Assembly (NCBI RefSeq): GCF_014873535.1
Contig: NZ_JADBEF010000001.1
Coordinates: 3,038,001-3,102,000 of the forward strand
Source of the DNA: Nonomuraea africana
GTDB taxonomy: Bacteria > Actinomycetota > Actinomycetes > Streptosporangiales > Streptosporangiaceae
Reading direction: 5' to 3'
Length of the DNA stretch: 64,000 nt
Made by a program: the position numbers and the translations under genes. Below the pieces are notes generated by a model, which searched no databases, was not told the origin of the DNA, and worked only from the letters and a program-made list of their open reading frames with translations. This document shows, piece after piece, positions 39,824-48,398 of this stretch; the first letter of the stretch is position 1; each line of letters opens with the position of its first letter.

Positions 39824-41353
39824 ATGCTGCCCCAGCGACCGAACCTCGACCAGCTGCGCCGTCAGGCCAAGGAGCTGCGCGACCGCGCCCGGTCGGGAGA
39901 CACCGACCGGCTCGGTGCGCTTCCGGTCACGCTGGCCTCCGCCCAGCTCGTGATCGCCCGTGAACACGGCTTCGCCAGCTGGGCCAAGCTGAAGGACGAG
40001 GTCGAGCGGCGCACCACCGACCTCGCCCAGCGGGTCGAGGCGTTCCTGGAGGCCAGCGTCGACGGCCGCACCGGGCGGGCCGTCCGCCTGCTGGCCGAGA
40101 CGCCCGCCATCGCCGGCCACGACTTCCGCACCGCCGTCGTCCTGGGCGACGCCGCCCGCGTGCGGGACCTGCTCGCTCGCGACCCCGGCCTCGCCACCCG
40201 CCCTGACCAGCGGTCGGGCTGGACGCCGCTGCTGGGCGTGTGCAACTCGCGCTGGCATCGCATCGAGCCAGAGCGCGCGGCCGGGCTCGTGGAGGTGGCC
40301 CGCCTGCTGCTCGGGGCGGGCGCCGATCCCAACGGCGCGGTCGGCTCGCCCGGCCGGCGGGGGCACTGCTCTCCGCTGTACGCCGCCGCGGGCCTGGCCG
40401 GTCATCCCGCGCTGGCCCGGCTGCTGCTCGAGCACGGCGCCGACCCCGACACCCCCGCCGCGCTCTACCACACCGCCTTCCACGACGGCGATCACGCCTG
40501 CCTGCGGCTGCTGCTCGAGCACGGGGCCAGGGCCGAGGGGTCGGCCACGCTCGGCGCGGCGATCAGCGTCGACGACGCGCAGGCCGTACGGCTGCTGCTG
40601 GAAGCGGGGGTGGACCCCCGCGTGCCGCTGCCCGCCGACTCCCTGGCCGAAGTGGATCCCGCCACGCCGCCGATCCCGGCGGTGACCGCCGCGCTCGAGC
40701 ACGACTGCTCGGCGGAGCTGATCGAGGTCCTGCTGGAGCGGGGCGCGGACGCCCGCGCCGAGGCCCACGTGATGGCGGTGCGGAGGGGCAGGACCGACGT
40801 GGCCGACCTGCTCACCAGGTACGGCGCCCGCGACGACACCGGCGGGATCGACAGGTTCCTCGGCGCCTGCGTCCGCGCCGACCGGGCCGAGGCCGAGCGC
40901 CTGCGGCCGCCCCTGGACCGGCTCGGCACGGACGACCTCGCGAGCATCGTGCACGCGGCCTATCACGACAACGCCGCCGCGGTCGATCTCATGCTCGATC
41001 TCGGCTTTCCCCTGGACGCTCGCGGGGACGACGGAGCCACCGCGCTGCACGCCGCCGCGGCGGCGGGCGGCCTGCGGACCGTACGCCTGCTCCTGGCGCG
41101 CGGCGCCGACCTGGAAGCCGTCGACACGACCTGGGGCAGCACCCCGCTGACCTGGGCGAGCGTGGGCAGCGGCTTCCGCATGGGGCATGCCGAGGCGCCC
41201 GACTGGGTGGCCGTCGTCCAGACGCTGATCGAGGCGGGCGCGTCACCGCACGAGCCGTGGGTGGCGGGCAAACCCCCCAGCGGAGAGGTCGGCGCGCTGC
41301 TGCGCCGGTACGGCCTCGCCCCCGAGAACGACGAGGACGAAGCCCAGGCTTGA
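39824..41353 (+). CDS. Ankyrin-repeat protein
   Basis: A 509-residue protein. The N-terminal region LPQRPNLDQLRRQAKELRDRARSG with LASAQLVIAREHGFASWAKLKDEVE (about 1-60) is common at the start of actinobacterial ankyrin proteins. It is followed by some ten ankyrin repeats of about 33 residues (VARLLLGAGADPN, LARLLLEHGADPD, LRLLLEHGA, VRLLLEAGVDP, IEVLLERGADA, VRLLLARGADLE). ATG at 39824 is chosen because GAGGAG lies six bases upstream; the ATG at 39818 is too close to it. The repeats suggest protein binding; the partner is unknown. The 39541-39823 gap before it holds nothing recognisable. Confidence 0.88.
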   Translation: MLPQRPNLDQLRRQAKELRDRARSGDTDRLGALPVTLASAQLVIAREHGFASWAKLKDEVERRTTDLAQRVEAFLEASVDGRTGRAVRLLAETPAIAGHDFRTAVVLGDAARVRDLLARDPGLATRPDQRSGWTPLLGVCNSRWHRIEPERAAGLVEVARLLLGAGADPNGAVGSPGRRGHCSPLYAAAGLAGHPALARLLLEHGADPDTPAALYHTAFHDGDHACLRLLLEHGARAEGSATLGAAISVDDAQAVRLLLEAGVDPRVPLPADSLAEVDPATPPIPAVTAALEHDCSAELIEVLLERGADARAEAHVMAVRRGRTDVADLLTRYGARDDTGGIDRFLGACVRADRAEAERLRPPLDRLGTDDLASIVHAAYHDNAAAVDLMLDLGFPLDARGDDGATALHAAAAAGGLRTVRLLLARGADLEAVDTTWGSTPLTWASVGSGFRMGHAEAPDWVAVVQTLIEAGASPHEPWVAGKPPSGEVGALLRRYGLAPENDEDEAQA

Positions 41354-41419
41354 CAAGCAGCGGTGCAGAATATCTACTATCAGAACTAGAGGTTTCCTCT
41401 TGTGCGGAGGACAGGTATA

Positions 41420-41442
41420 CCGAGGGTCAGGCAAACCCTCGG
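41420..41442 (+). promoter_or_regulatory. Hairpin in the hsp20 leader
   Basis: CCGAGGGT (41420-41427) and ACCCTCGG (41435-41442) form a perfect 8-bp stem with a 7-base loop. It ends nine bases before the GGAGGTGA ribosome binding site. A smaller hairpin AGAGG-TTT-CCTCT precedes it (about 41387-41399). CCTC segments of both could pair with the GGAGG sequence instead, so a temperature- or factor-sensitive switch is conceivable. Confidence 0.45.
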
Positions 41443-41464
41443 GGATCTTCGGAGGTGAAGCACC

Positions 41465-41905
41465 ATGCTGCTGACGTCGATCGACCCGTTCGTACAGGAG
41501 TTCGAGCGTCAGTTCGACCGGCTGACCCGCCAGGCCGCCGCCCAGGGCGGTGGCGCCGTCATGCCGATGGACGGAATCCGCCGCGCCGACGACGTGGTCC
41601 TGCGGTTCGACCTGCCCGGAATCGACCCCGACTCCATCGAGGTCACGGTCGACCGCGGGGTGCTGTCGGTGACCGCGCGCCGCGAGGAGGAGTTCGGCGA
41701 GGACGACCGCGTCTTCGTCCGCGAACGGGTGACGGGCACCTTCACCCGCCGCGTCTACCTCTCGGAGCACCTGGACGCCGAGGCGATCGAGGCCGCCTAC
41801 ACCAACGGCGTCCTGTCCGTGCGGATCCCGGTTGTGGAGCGCGCCAAGCCGCGCAAGGTCGCCATCCAGCAGTCCGGCGACACCCACAAGGCGATCAAGA
41901 GCTGA
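41465..41905 (+). CDS. Hsp20/alpha-crystallin small heat-shock protein
   Basis: A 146-residue small heat-shock protein. A short N-terminal arm (VQEFERQFDRL) is followed by the alpha-crystallin domain (about 38-132). Its beta strands include VVLRFDLPGIDPDSIEVTVDRGVLSVTA, and GTFTRRVYLSEHLDAEAIEAAYTNGVLSVRIP is the signature A-x-x-x-N-G-V-L region. A C-terminal tail follows. It would act as an ATP-independent holdase in the cytoplasm. GGAGGTGA precedes the ATG. TTGACA occurs upstream at 41350-41355. The leader contains two hairpins, and a strong terminator follows. Confidence 0.93.
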   Translation: MLLTSIDPFVQEFERQFDRLTRQAAAQGGGAVMPMDGIRRADDVVLRFDLPGIDPDSIEVTVDRGVLSVTARREEEFGEDDRVFVRERVTGTFTRRVYLSEHLDAEAIEAAYTNGVLSVRIPVVERAKPRKVAIQQSGDTHKAIKS

Positions 41906-41950
41906 TCGCCTGAGCTCGGCCGCCCACGGCGGCCGGCCACCTGGATCACC

Positions 41951-41975
41951 GGGGCGCCGCAAGGAGCGGCGCCCC
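41951..41975 (+). terminator. Terminator of hsp20
   Basis: GGGGCGCCGC (41951-41960) pairs perfectly with GCGGCGCCCC (41966-41975) across a 5-base loop, 45 bases after the hsp20 stop and 25 bases before the next start. Confidence 0.75.
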
Positions 41976-42000
41976 GGCGTGATTCCGCAGGTGACTCCTG

Positions 42001-42417
42001 GTGTCCGGCCCGCGCGTCATCGACACTGGAAGGGTGCCCGGTCGGCTCGTTGTCGCCTACAACGACTCTCCGAGCGCCCGGCGGGCGCTGGAGGAGGCCC
42101 TCAGGCGTGCGGCGAAGCACGGGGAGTGCGAGGTGATCGCCGTCGCGGTCGACAAGCGGGGCCGCGCGCGGCCTGAGGACCAGCCGCACCCGTGTGAGGC
42201 ATGGCTGCGGGCCGCCGCCCGGCACGCCGACGAACGGCACGGCAGCATCCGCACGGAGATCAGGGTCGGACATCCGGCGACACAACTGCTCCAGGCCGCC
42301 CTGGATCTCCGCGCCGACCTGCTGATCATCGGGTGCGGCGAATGGGGCGCGTGCCCGAGCACCACGGTCGAGATGGTGCTCAGGCACGCGCCCTGCCCGG
42401 TCCTGGTGATTCGCTGA
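42001..42417 (+). CDS. Universal stress protein (UspA-fold, single domain)
   Basis: A 138-residue UspA-fold protein. The first strand and P-loop-like turn are RLVVAYNDSPSARRALEEAL. The C-terminal part LRADLLIIGCGEWG..STTVEMVLRHAPCPVLVIR is the family end, but the classical G-x2-G-x9-G-S/T ATP motif is only partly kept. The start is GTG at 42001, with AGGTGA upstream. It follows hsp20 after a terminator, so it is a separate unit but in keeping with a stress-gene cluster. It ends at a bidirectional terminator shared with the PIG-L gene. Confidence 0.85.
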   Translation: MSGPRVIDTGRVPGRLVVAYNDSPSARRALEEALRRAAKHGECEVIAVAVDKRGRARPEDQPHPCEAWLRAAARHADERHGSIRTEIRVGHPATQLLQAALDLRADLLIIGCGEWGACPSTTVEMVLRHAPCPVLVIR

Positions 42418-42446
42418 CTGACGGACCCGGGGCCCGGATCCGTCAG
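42418..42446. terminator. Bidirectional terminator between usp and the PIG-L gene
   Basis: CTGACGGA (42418-42425) and TCCGTCAG (42439-42446) are perfect inverted arms with a GC-rich interior (CCCGGGGCCCGG) that extends the stem. It overlaps the last codon of the leftward PIG-L gene. Confidence 0.7.
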
Positions 42447-45232
42447 CGGACGCGGGACTGGGAGGCCAGCGTCCCTCCCCCGTCCGCCTGCCATCCGGCC
42501 ACCACCCGCGGGCGGGCGCCCAGGGCGCGGGTCAGCGGCACGCGCACGGTCGTGGTGCCACTGCCGGAGACGGTCACGACGTGGCCGCCCGCCGTTCCCT
42601 GGTCGTCACGGACGAACAGGTGCGCCTTCCCCGGGCCTGCCGCGCGCAGCCGCACCTCCACCGCGTTCCCGCCGCCCGTGGCGGCGGCGACCCAGCCGCT
42701 CTCGAACGGCTTGGCCGCGGGACCGCCGCCGAGCGGGAGTCCGAGGCGGACCGCCTGCTCCAGCGACTGCGGGGAGTCCAGGCTGGACAGGCCGGTGTCG
42801 GGGATCACCGGGTCGGGCGGAGTCGTCGGCCGTCCCTGCGGCGGCGTGTAGCCGGGAAGGGTCGCGACGCCCCACCGGTACGGGTCACCCTGCACGCCAC
42901 CCCACGTCGACCAGCCGATCCGCGTCTGGCCTGTCTTGTCCTGGGTGTCGGAGTCGTACACCAGGACGTTCAGCCCGAGGCGCGCGGGGTCGACCGCGCC
43001 CGGCAGCACCTCCATCGGGATGGCCATCTCCACCGTGTACTCGCCGGAGGAGACCTTGGCGGCCACCCGCATGCCCGGGACCGCCGCCCCCTGGCGGTTG
43101 TCGGCGTCGCGCAGGAAGCACGGCGGTCCTTCGGCCGTCACCGGCAGCACCGCGGCCTTGAACGTCGTGGAGGTGTTCTCCGACCTGCCGCGCGGGTCGA
43201 GCGTCACCTCGACGGCGTCGGTCCGCCAGTGCCGCTTGCAGTCGGCGGCGGGCAGGCGGCTGCCGACCACGTCGTCCTTCACCTGGACCAGCAGGAACAG
43301 CGTGTCGTCACGCCAGCTGACCTTGGCCGTGCCCGAGCAGTCGGCCGCCGAGGAGCACGCGGCGCCCTCCCACAGGCGGGAGACGTCCAGGGAGGGACCG
43401 GTGTACTCGCCCGAGCCCTCGGCGCCGTCGATCGCAGGCGCCGACGCGGCCCGCGGGACGGCCGTCGCGGGGACCAGTTCGAGTGCGGGCCTGCTCACGC
43501 TGGAGCCGTCCGAGCCGGTCGTCGTGATCGTGTAGGCGTAGTCGCCGCCCTCGTTGGAGGTCTTCAGCGAGGGGTCGGAGTTGGTGACCGTGAACGGCAC
43601 CCTCGTCGAGGCCCCGGCCGCCAGGCCGTTGTAGGCCGCCTCGGCGCGGTCGGCGGTGAAGCCGGCGGGCAGCGCCAGCCGTACCGTTCCCGACTGGGTG
43701 GTGTCGCTGACGTTGGTGACCACGACGTCCACCTGGCGCGAGCCGCCGGACGGGAGGGTGAGCACCGGCGGGACCAGATCGCGCAGCTGCGGCGCCTTGA
43801 GGTCGGCGGCCCACTTCTCGTACTGCTCGACCTGCGGCAGCAACTGCTGTCCTCCGCGGACGGCGGGGCTGACCTCGACCTGCCGGTCGGTGTAGCCGCT
43901 CCCCCGTTCCGTGGTCAGCGTCGCCCCGACCCGGGCCCGCTCACCGGGAGTGCCGCGAGGCGTCACCGTGAACGTCGCCGATCCGGTACGGCCGGCCGCC
44001 AGCCTGCCGAGCTCGCCCGACCCGCTGATCTGCCAGCCGCCCGGCACGCGCAGCGCCACGGCCGAGCGGCCCAGCGCCTCGCCGGACGGGGCCGTCGCGG
44101 TGACCTCGACCGTGAACGCCGCGCCAGGGCGGACGTCGAACGTGCTGGGCCGCAGGTCGAGCAGCGTGCCGAGCGGGACACCGCCAGGCGGCCGCACCAG
44201 CGCGCCGTCGAGGATCGCCGTGGGCGCCGCGGCCGCCGCGCTGCCCGGCGAGGGGAACGGCACCCGTGAGTCCACCTGGGTGAAGAAGTCGCAGCCGAGC
44301 TGGGCGGGGTCGGTGGGCACGTCGGGGAAGACGGCCCAGCCCTGGGAGGCGTACACGCGCTGGGCGTCGCGCTCGATGGCGGCCCACGTCCGGCCCGCGC
44401 TCTCGGAGACGCGGCCGCTCCACACGCCGTACACGTTCTGCGCGGGGTTGGCGGGACGGAACGTCGAGGCGCAGGCGGGGCCGTTCTGGGAGGTGCCGCG
44501 CGCCCGGCCGAGGAGCAGGCGAGCGGGCGCGAAGGGACGCAGCCCCTCACGGGTGATCTGCTCGGGGAACGCGTTGGGGTCGGCCGCCGCGTAGAAGGCC
44601 TCGATGGTCAGCCGCGCCGCCTGCTGGTGGTTCCCGTGATTGCCGGGAGACGGGGCCGGGTCCATGGTCAGCAGGATCTCGGGCCGGGTCTGGCGGACGA
44701 GCCGCACGACCTTCTCCAGCGTGTCGCCGCCCCAGATCTGGTCGGTCAGCGCGGCGCTCACCGTGTAGTAGAAGTCGACGTCGTCGAGGTTGAACACCTC
44801 CCGCACGCCCGCCTTCGCGACCGCCGTACGCTCTTCGGCCTCCCTGAGCAGGCCGAGCGCCGGGCCCTCCTCCGGGCCGACCGCGTTCCCGCCGCCCTCG
44901 CCCCTGGTGACGGTGACGACGCCGGTGCGGACGTCGTGGTCCTCCTTCCACTGCCCGAGCGTCGACAGCGTGAAGGCCTCGTCGTCGGGGTGGGCGCCGA
45001 CGAACAGCGCGTCGAGATCGGCGGCGCCGGCCGAGGCGGTGGTGGCCGAGGGGGTGGTGGCCGAGGGGGTGGTGGCCGGCGGAGCCGCGGCCTTCCCCGG
45101 TGACGCGGCGGCGGCGGGCGCCAGGGAGGGCGCGAGGGCGAGCACGGCCGCGGTGGCGAGCACCGCCAGGCGGCCGGTCGGCCGCGGGGGAGGCGACGTC
45201 GGAGCGGGGATCGGCGGGCGCGGTGTTGGCAT
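42443..45232 (-). CDS. Secreted PIG-L-family deacetylase with NEW3 and CBM9/DOMON-like domains
   Basis: A 929-residue exported protein. A signal peptide (about 1-45) is followed by a TTPSA-rich linker. The PIG-L/LmbE zinc deacetylase domain (about 72-320) has the motif A-H81-P-D-D-E and the second metal motif GNHGNHQQA. Next come NEW3-type alpha-galactosidase-associated beta domains (about 350-585) and a CBM9/DOMON-like domain (about 600-790; AKVSWRDDTLFLLVQVKDD). A C-terminal beta region completes it. It probably removes N-acetyl groups from an extracellular glycan. As last gene of the sugar-transport operon (GGAGG before its ATG) it likely prepares the imported sugar. Confidence 0.85.
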   Translation of the reverse strand: MPTPRPPIPAPTSPPPRPTGRLAVLATAAVLALAPSLAPAAAASPGKAAAPPATTPSATTPSATTASAGAADLDALFVGAHPDDEAFTLSTLGQWKEDHDVRTGVVTVTRGEGGGNAVGPEEGPALGLLREAEERTAVAKAGVREVFNLDDVDFYYTVSAALTDQIWGGDTLEKVVRLVRQTRPEILLTMDPAPSPGNHGNHQQAARLTIEAFYAAADPNAFPEQITREGLRPFAPARLLLGRARGTSQNGPACASTFRPANPAQNVYGVWSGRVSESAGRTWAAIERDAQRVYASQGWAVFPDVPTDPAQLGCDFFTQVDSRVPFPSPGSAAAAAPTAILDGALVRPPGGVPLGTLLDLRPSTFDVRPGAAFTVEVTATAPSGEALGRSAVALRVPGGWQISGSGELGRLAAGRTGSATFTVTPRGTPGERARVGATLTTERGSGYTDRQVEVSPAVRGGQQLLPQVEQYEKWAADLKAPQLRDLVPPVLTLPSGGSRQVDVVVTNVSDTTQSGTVRLALPAGFTADRAEAAYNGLAAGASTRVPFTVTNSDPSLKTSNEGGDYAYTITTTGSDGSSVSRPALELVPATAVPRAASAPAIDGAEGSGEYTGPSLDVSRLWEGAACSSAADCSGTAKVSWRDDTLFLLVQVKDDVVGSRLPAADCKRHWRTDAVEVTLDPRGRSENTSTTFKAAVLPVTAEGPPCFLRDADNRQGAAVPGMRVAAKVSSGEYTVEMAIPMEVLPGAVDPARLGLNVLVYDSDTQDKTGQTRIGWSTWGGVQGDPYRWGVATLPGYTPPQGRPTTPPDPVIPDTGLSSLDSPQSLEQAVRLGLPLGGGPAAKPFESGWVAAATGGGNAVEVRLRAAGPGKAHLFVRDDQGTAGGHVVTVSGSGTTTVRVPLTRALGARPRVVAGWQADGGGTLASQSRVR

Positions 45233-45247
45233 GGAACCTCCGGGGGG

Positions 45248-46048
45248 TTACTCGCGGACCGCCCCCTGGAGCAGCCCGCGGATGAAGTGGCGCTGGAGGA
45301 ACAGGTAGAAGATCACGACCGGGGTCGCGACGATGACGGATCCGGCCGCGAGCAGGGTGAAGTCGGAGGTGTACTGGCCCTGGAAGAACGCCAGGCCCAG
45401 CGGCGCGGTGCGCAGCGACTCGCTGGTCACCATGATCAGTGGGATGAGGAACTCGTTCCACGTCCACATGAAGATCAGCAGGGTCAGCGTGACGATCGCA
45501 GGCCTCGCCGGCGGCACCAGCACCTGCCACAGGGTGCGCCAGACCGAGGCGCCGTCGATGCGGGCGGCCTCGACGATGGCGCGGCTGCTGGCCCGGAAGT
45601 AGGCCCGCATCCAGAAGGTGCCGAACGCCACCGACATGGCGACCTGCGGCAGCGCCACCGACCAGAACGTGTCGGTCAGTCCGAGCGTGCGCAGGTCGAA
45701 GTAGAGCGGCACCGCGATGGCCTCGCTCGGCATCATGATGCCGAGCAGGAACAGGTAGAACAGCGCCGACTGGCCGCGGAAGCGCATGGTGCCGAAGGCG
45801 TACCCGCTCATGATCGACAGCAGCACGCTGACGACCACGACGAACGCCGACACCCCCAGGCTGGTGCGCAGGTACGTGCCGAACTGGCCGATCTCCCACG
45901 CGGACGCGAAGTTGGCGACGGGCCCGGAGCCCGGGCTCTCCCCCAGGCCGAGCGCGGCCAGCAGCACCGTCAGGATGGGGAACAGCGCGAACGCGGCGAA
46001 CACCGTCAGGATGGCGTAGTTGGCCAGCCGCTCCCCGCGTGAGATCAC
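45248..46048 (-). CDS. Sugar ABC transporter permease (MalG/AraQ type)
   Basis: A 266-residue CUT1-type inner-membrane permease with six predicted helices. The EAA loop is EAARIDGASVWRTLWQVLVPPARPA, and the C-terminal half is typical (MWTWNEFLIPLI). The start is GTG at 46048, which overlaps the stop of the partner permease as GTGA. It forms the transmembrane channel with the MalF-type protein encoded just upstream. No ATPase is encoded in the cluster, so it presumably uses a shared MsiK-like ATPase encoded elsewhere. Confidence 0.9.
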   Translation of the reverse strand: MISRGERLANYAILTVFAAFALFPILTVLLAALGLGESPGSGPVANFASAWEIGQFGTYLRTSLGVSAFVVVVSVLLSIMSGYAFGTMRFRGQSALFYLFLLGIMMPSEAIAVPLYFDLRTLGLTDTFWSVALPQVAMSVAFGTFWMRAYFRASSRAIVEAARIDGASVWRTLWQVLVPPARPAIVTLTLLIFMWTWNEFLIPLIMVTSESLRTAPLGLAFFQGQYTSDFTLLAAGSVIVATPVVIFYLFLQRHFIRGLLQGAVRE

Positions 46049-47001
46049 GTGATGCTCCTGTCGGCGAAGCGGTTGATCACGAACGAGATCGCGAAGATGA
46101 CGACGGTGAGGGTGACGCCGATCGCCGCCGCCGAGCCGACCTGGCCGAGCTCGAAGGCCCGGTGGTAGACCTCGTACGACGGCACCGAGGTCGAGTTGCC
46201 CGGACCGCCCTCCGTGGTGATGTACACCAGGTCGAACGTCCGCAACGCGGCGATCACGGTCAGCGTCAGCGCGACCGCGATCTCGCCGCGCACCGAGGGC
46301 AGCGTGACCGCGAAGAACTCCCTCACCGGCCCCGCGCCGTCGAGCCGCGCCGCCTCGTACAGCTCGATCGGGATCTTGCTCATCCCGGCCAGCAGCAGGA
46401 CGGTCACCAGGCCGGTCTCGAACCAGGTGCCGACCACGCCGACCGCGGGGAGGGCGAAGGTGTAGTCGCCCAGCCACCCTCTCGCCAGCCAGTCGAGCCC
46501 GACCGCCCCGAGCAGGTCGTTGAGCGTGCCGTCGGCGGAGTACACGCGCCGCCAGGCGACGGCCACCACGACCATGGCCACCACCTGCGGCAGGAACACC
46601 ACCGTACGGAAGAAGCCGAGGCCGCGCACCTTGGCGTGGTTGAGAATGGTCGCCAGCAGCAGCCCGATGACCAGCGGCCCCACCGCGAAGAACCCGATGA
46701 GCACGAGAGCGTGGCCGAAGGCGTCCCGCAGTCCCTCGTCCGCGACGATCGCGGCGTAGTTGTCCAGCCCCGCCCAGGTGCCGAGCGACAGGCCGTCCCA
46801 GTGGAACAGCGACAACTGCACCGCGCGGCCGATCGGGTAGAGCAGGAATGCCGCGTAGACCACGAAGGCCGGCAGCAGATAGAGGTAGGCGACGCGGCGG
46901 GGCTCCCCTGGAGGGTGGCCCGCCCGTGCTCGCGCGAAGGACGATCGGGACCGGATCACCGCGGTCTTCGTGTCCGGTCCCGTGGAGAGCGTCGAGGCCA
47001 T
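46045..47001 (-). CDS. Sugar ABC transporter permease (MalF/UgpA type)
   Basis: A 318-residue CUT1-type permease. After a cytoplasmic N-terminus of about 35 residues it has six helices (YLYLLPAFVVYAAFLLYPIG is the first). The EAA loop is YEAARLDGAGPVREFFAVTLP, and a typical RTFDLVYITTEGGPGNST segment lies near the end. It starts 10 bases after the binding-protein stop and overlaps the second permease by four bases. It works with that permease and the lipoprotein for sugar import. Confidence 0.9.
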   Translation of the reverse strand: MASTLSTGPDTKTAVIRSRSSFARARAGHPPGEPRRVAYLYLLPAFVVYAAFLLYPIGRAVQLSLFHWDGLSLGTWAGLDNYAAIVADEGLRDAFGHALVLIGFFAVGPLVIGLLLATILNHAKVRGLGFFRTVVFLPQVVAMVVVAVAWRRVYSADGTLNDLLGAVGLDWLARGWLGDYTFALPAVGVVGTWFETGLVTVLLLAGMSKIPIELYEAARLDGAGPVREFFAVTLPSVRGEIAVALTLTVIAALRTFDLVYITTEGGPGNSTSVPSYEVYHRAFELGQVGSAAAIGVTLTVVIFAISFVINRFADRSIT

Positions 47002-47011
47002 GAGCCCGTGC

Positions 47012-48394
47012 TCACCCGTTGCTCTCGACGAAGGTCTTGTAGTCCTTCTCCAGCGTCGCCAGGAACTCCTGCGGCGTCGCCTTCTTGGCCATCAGGTCCT
47101 GCAGGGCCGCGGTCAGCGTGTCGGCGAAGGTCGGGGTGGCGTAGTCGAGGTACGGCACCAGCCCGTCCTGCTGGGTGGCGGTGCTGAAGGCGGTGAACAT
47201 GTCCTGCTGCGCGCCCGCCGGCACGCTCTGCTGGTCGGTGTCGGCGACCGGCAGGAGGCCGTTGGTGGCCAGCACCTTCATGGCGTCGGAGTTGGTGATG
47301 AAGTCGATGTAGGCGGCCGCCGCGTCGGGGTTGGCGCTCTTGGTGGTGATGGCGAAGGGCAGGCCGGTTCCGCCGGTCGCGACCGGCGGCGTCCCCGGCG
47401 GGAGGGCGAAGCCCAGGTCCTTGCCCATGATCTTGCCCAGGTCGCCGATCAGCCAGGTGCCGCCGATCAGGAAGACGCCCTGGCCCTTGGCGAACGCCTG
47501 CCATGACGCGTCATGGCCGAGGCCGTTGAAGCCCTTGTTGAAGTAGCCCTTGTCGACCCAGTCGACGAGCTGCTGGGCGGCCTTGGTGTTCTCCGGCGTG
47601 GTCCACGAGGCGCCCTTGCGGCCGAAGCCGAGCGTGGCGATCTGATCCTTGGGGACGTGCTGCCCCTGCACGGTGCCGAACAGGTGGACGGCCGGCCACT
47701 TGTCGAGGTTGCCCATCATGAGCGGCACCTCGCCGGCCGCCTTGGCCTTGTCGAGCGCGGCCTCGAACTCCGCCCAGGTCTTCGGCGGCTCCAGGCCGAG
47801 CTTGGCCAGCTTGGCGCGGTTGTAGTGGATGCCGACGACCTCGCCGGCCTGCGGCAGGCCGTACACGTTGCCTTCACCGAAGGACTTGCCGTCGGCGGTG
47901 TAGCTCACGTACTGCAGGACCGACTGCGGGTAGCGCTTCTTCCATCCGTACGCCTCGGCGTAGGGGTCGAGCGGGCGCAGCTGCCCGGCCTTCACGAACG
48001 CGCCCATCTGGGGGCGGCCATTGTTGGCCTGCACGACGTCCGGCGGCTCGTTACCGCTCAGCGCCAGGCGCAGCGTGGTGTTGAGGTCGTCGAACGAGCG
48101 CGACACCCGCTTGATCGTGATGTTGGGGTACTTCGCCTGGAACGCGGTGTTGAGCGCCGTCATCTGGGCGTTCTGGGCGCCGCGTACCTCCTGGTCCCAG
48201 ATGGTGAGGGTGACGTTGCCGAGAGCCGCCGCGTCGGTGCGCACCGCCGAGGCGCTCGGCTGCGCCGGGGACCCGGCGGGCGGCGCCGACGACCCGGGCG
48301 CGCAGGCGGCCGCGGCGAGGGCCACGACACCGGCGGCGAGTACGGCACGCGTCCGGGCGCCGCGCGGCCGGACGTCTCGCGTCGAGGCGATCAT
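47012..48394 (-). CDS. Sugar ABC transporter substrate-binding lipoprotein
   Basis: A 460-residue extracellular solute-binding protein family 1 member. The lipoprotein signal ends LAAAACAPG. The fold shows VTLTIWDQEVRGAQNAQM near the start, then DVVQANNGRPQMGAFVKAGQLRPLDPYA. The hinge region GVFLIGGTWLIGDLGK and TGLPFAITTKSANPDAAAAYIDFI appear later. Family members bind oligosaccharides. AAGGAG precedes the ATG at 48394, 4 bases after the kinase stop. The exact sugar is not predictable, but the GH4 and PIG-L neighbours suggest an N-acetylated or beta-linked disaccharide. Confidence 0.9.
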   Translation of the reverse strand: MIASTRDVRPRGARTRAVLAAGVVALAAAACAPGSSAPPAGSPAQPSASAVRTDAAALGNVTLTIWDQEVRGAQNAQMTALNTAFQAKYPNITIKRVSRSFDDLNTTLRLALSGNEPPDVVQANNGRPQMGAFVKAGQLRPLDPYAEAYGWKKRYPQSVLQYVSYTADGKSFGEGNVYGLPQAGEVVGIHYNRAKLAKLGLEPPKTWAEFEAALDKAKAAGEVPLMMGNLDKWPAVHLFGTVQGQHVPKDQIATLGFGRKGASWTTPENTKAAQQLVDWVDKGYFNKGFNGLGHDASWQAFAKGQGVFLIGGTWLIGDLGKIMGKDLGFALPPGTPPVATGGTGLPFAITTKSANPDAAAAYIDFITNSDAMKVLATNGLLPVADTDQQSVPAGAQQDMFTAFSTATQQDGLVPYLDYATPTFADTLTAALQDLMAKKATPQEFLATLEKDYKTFVESNG

Positions 48395-48398
48395 GGTG

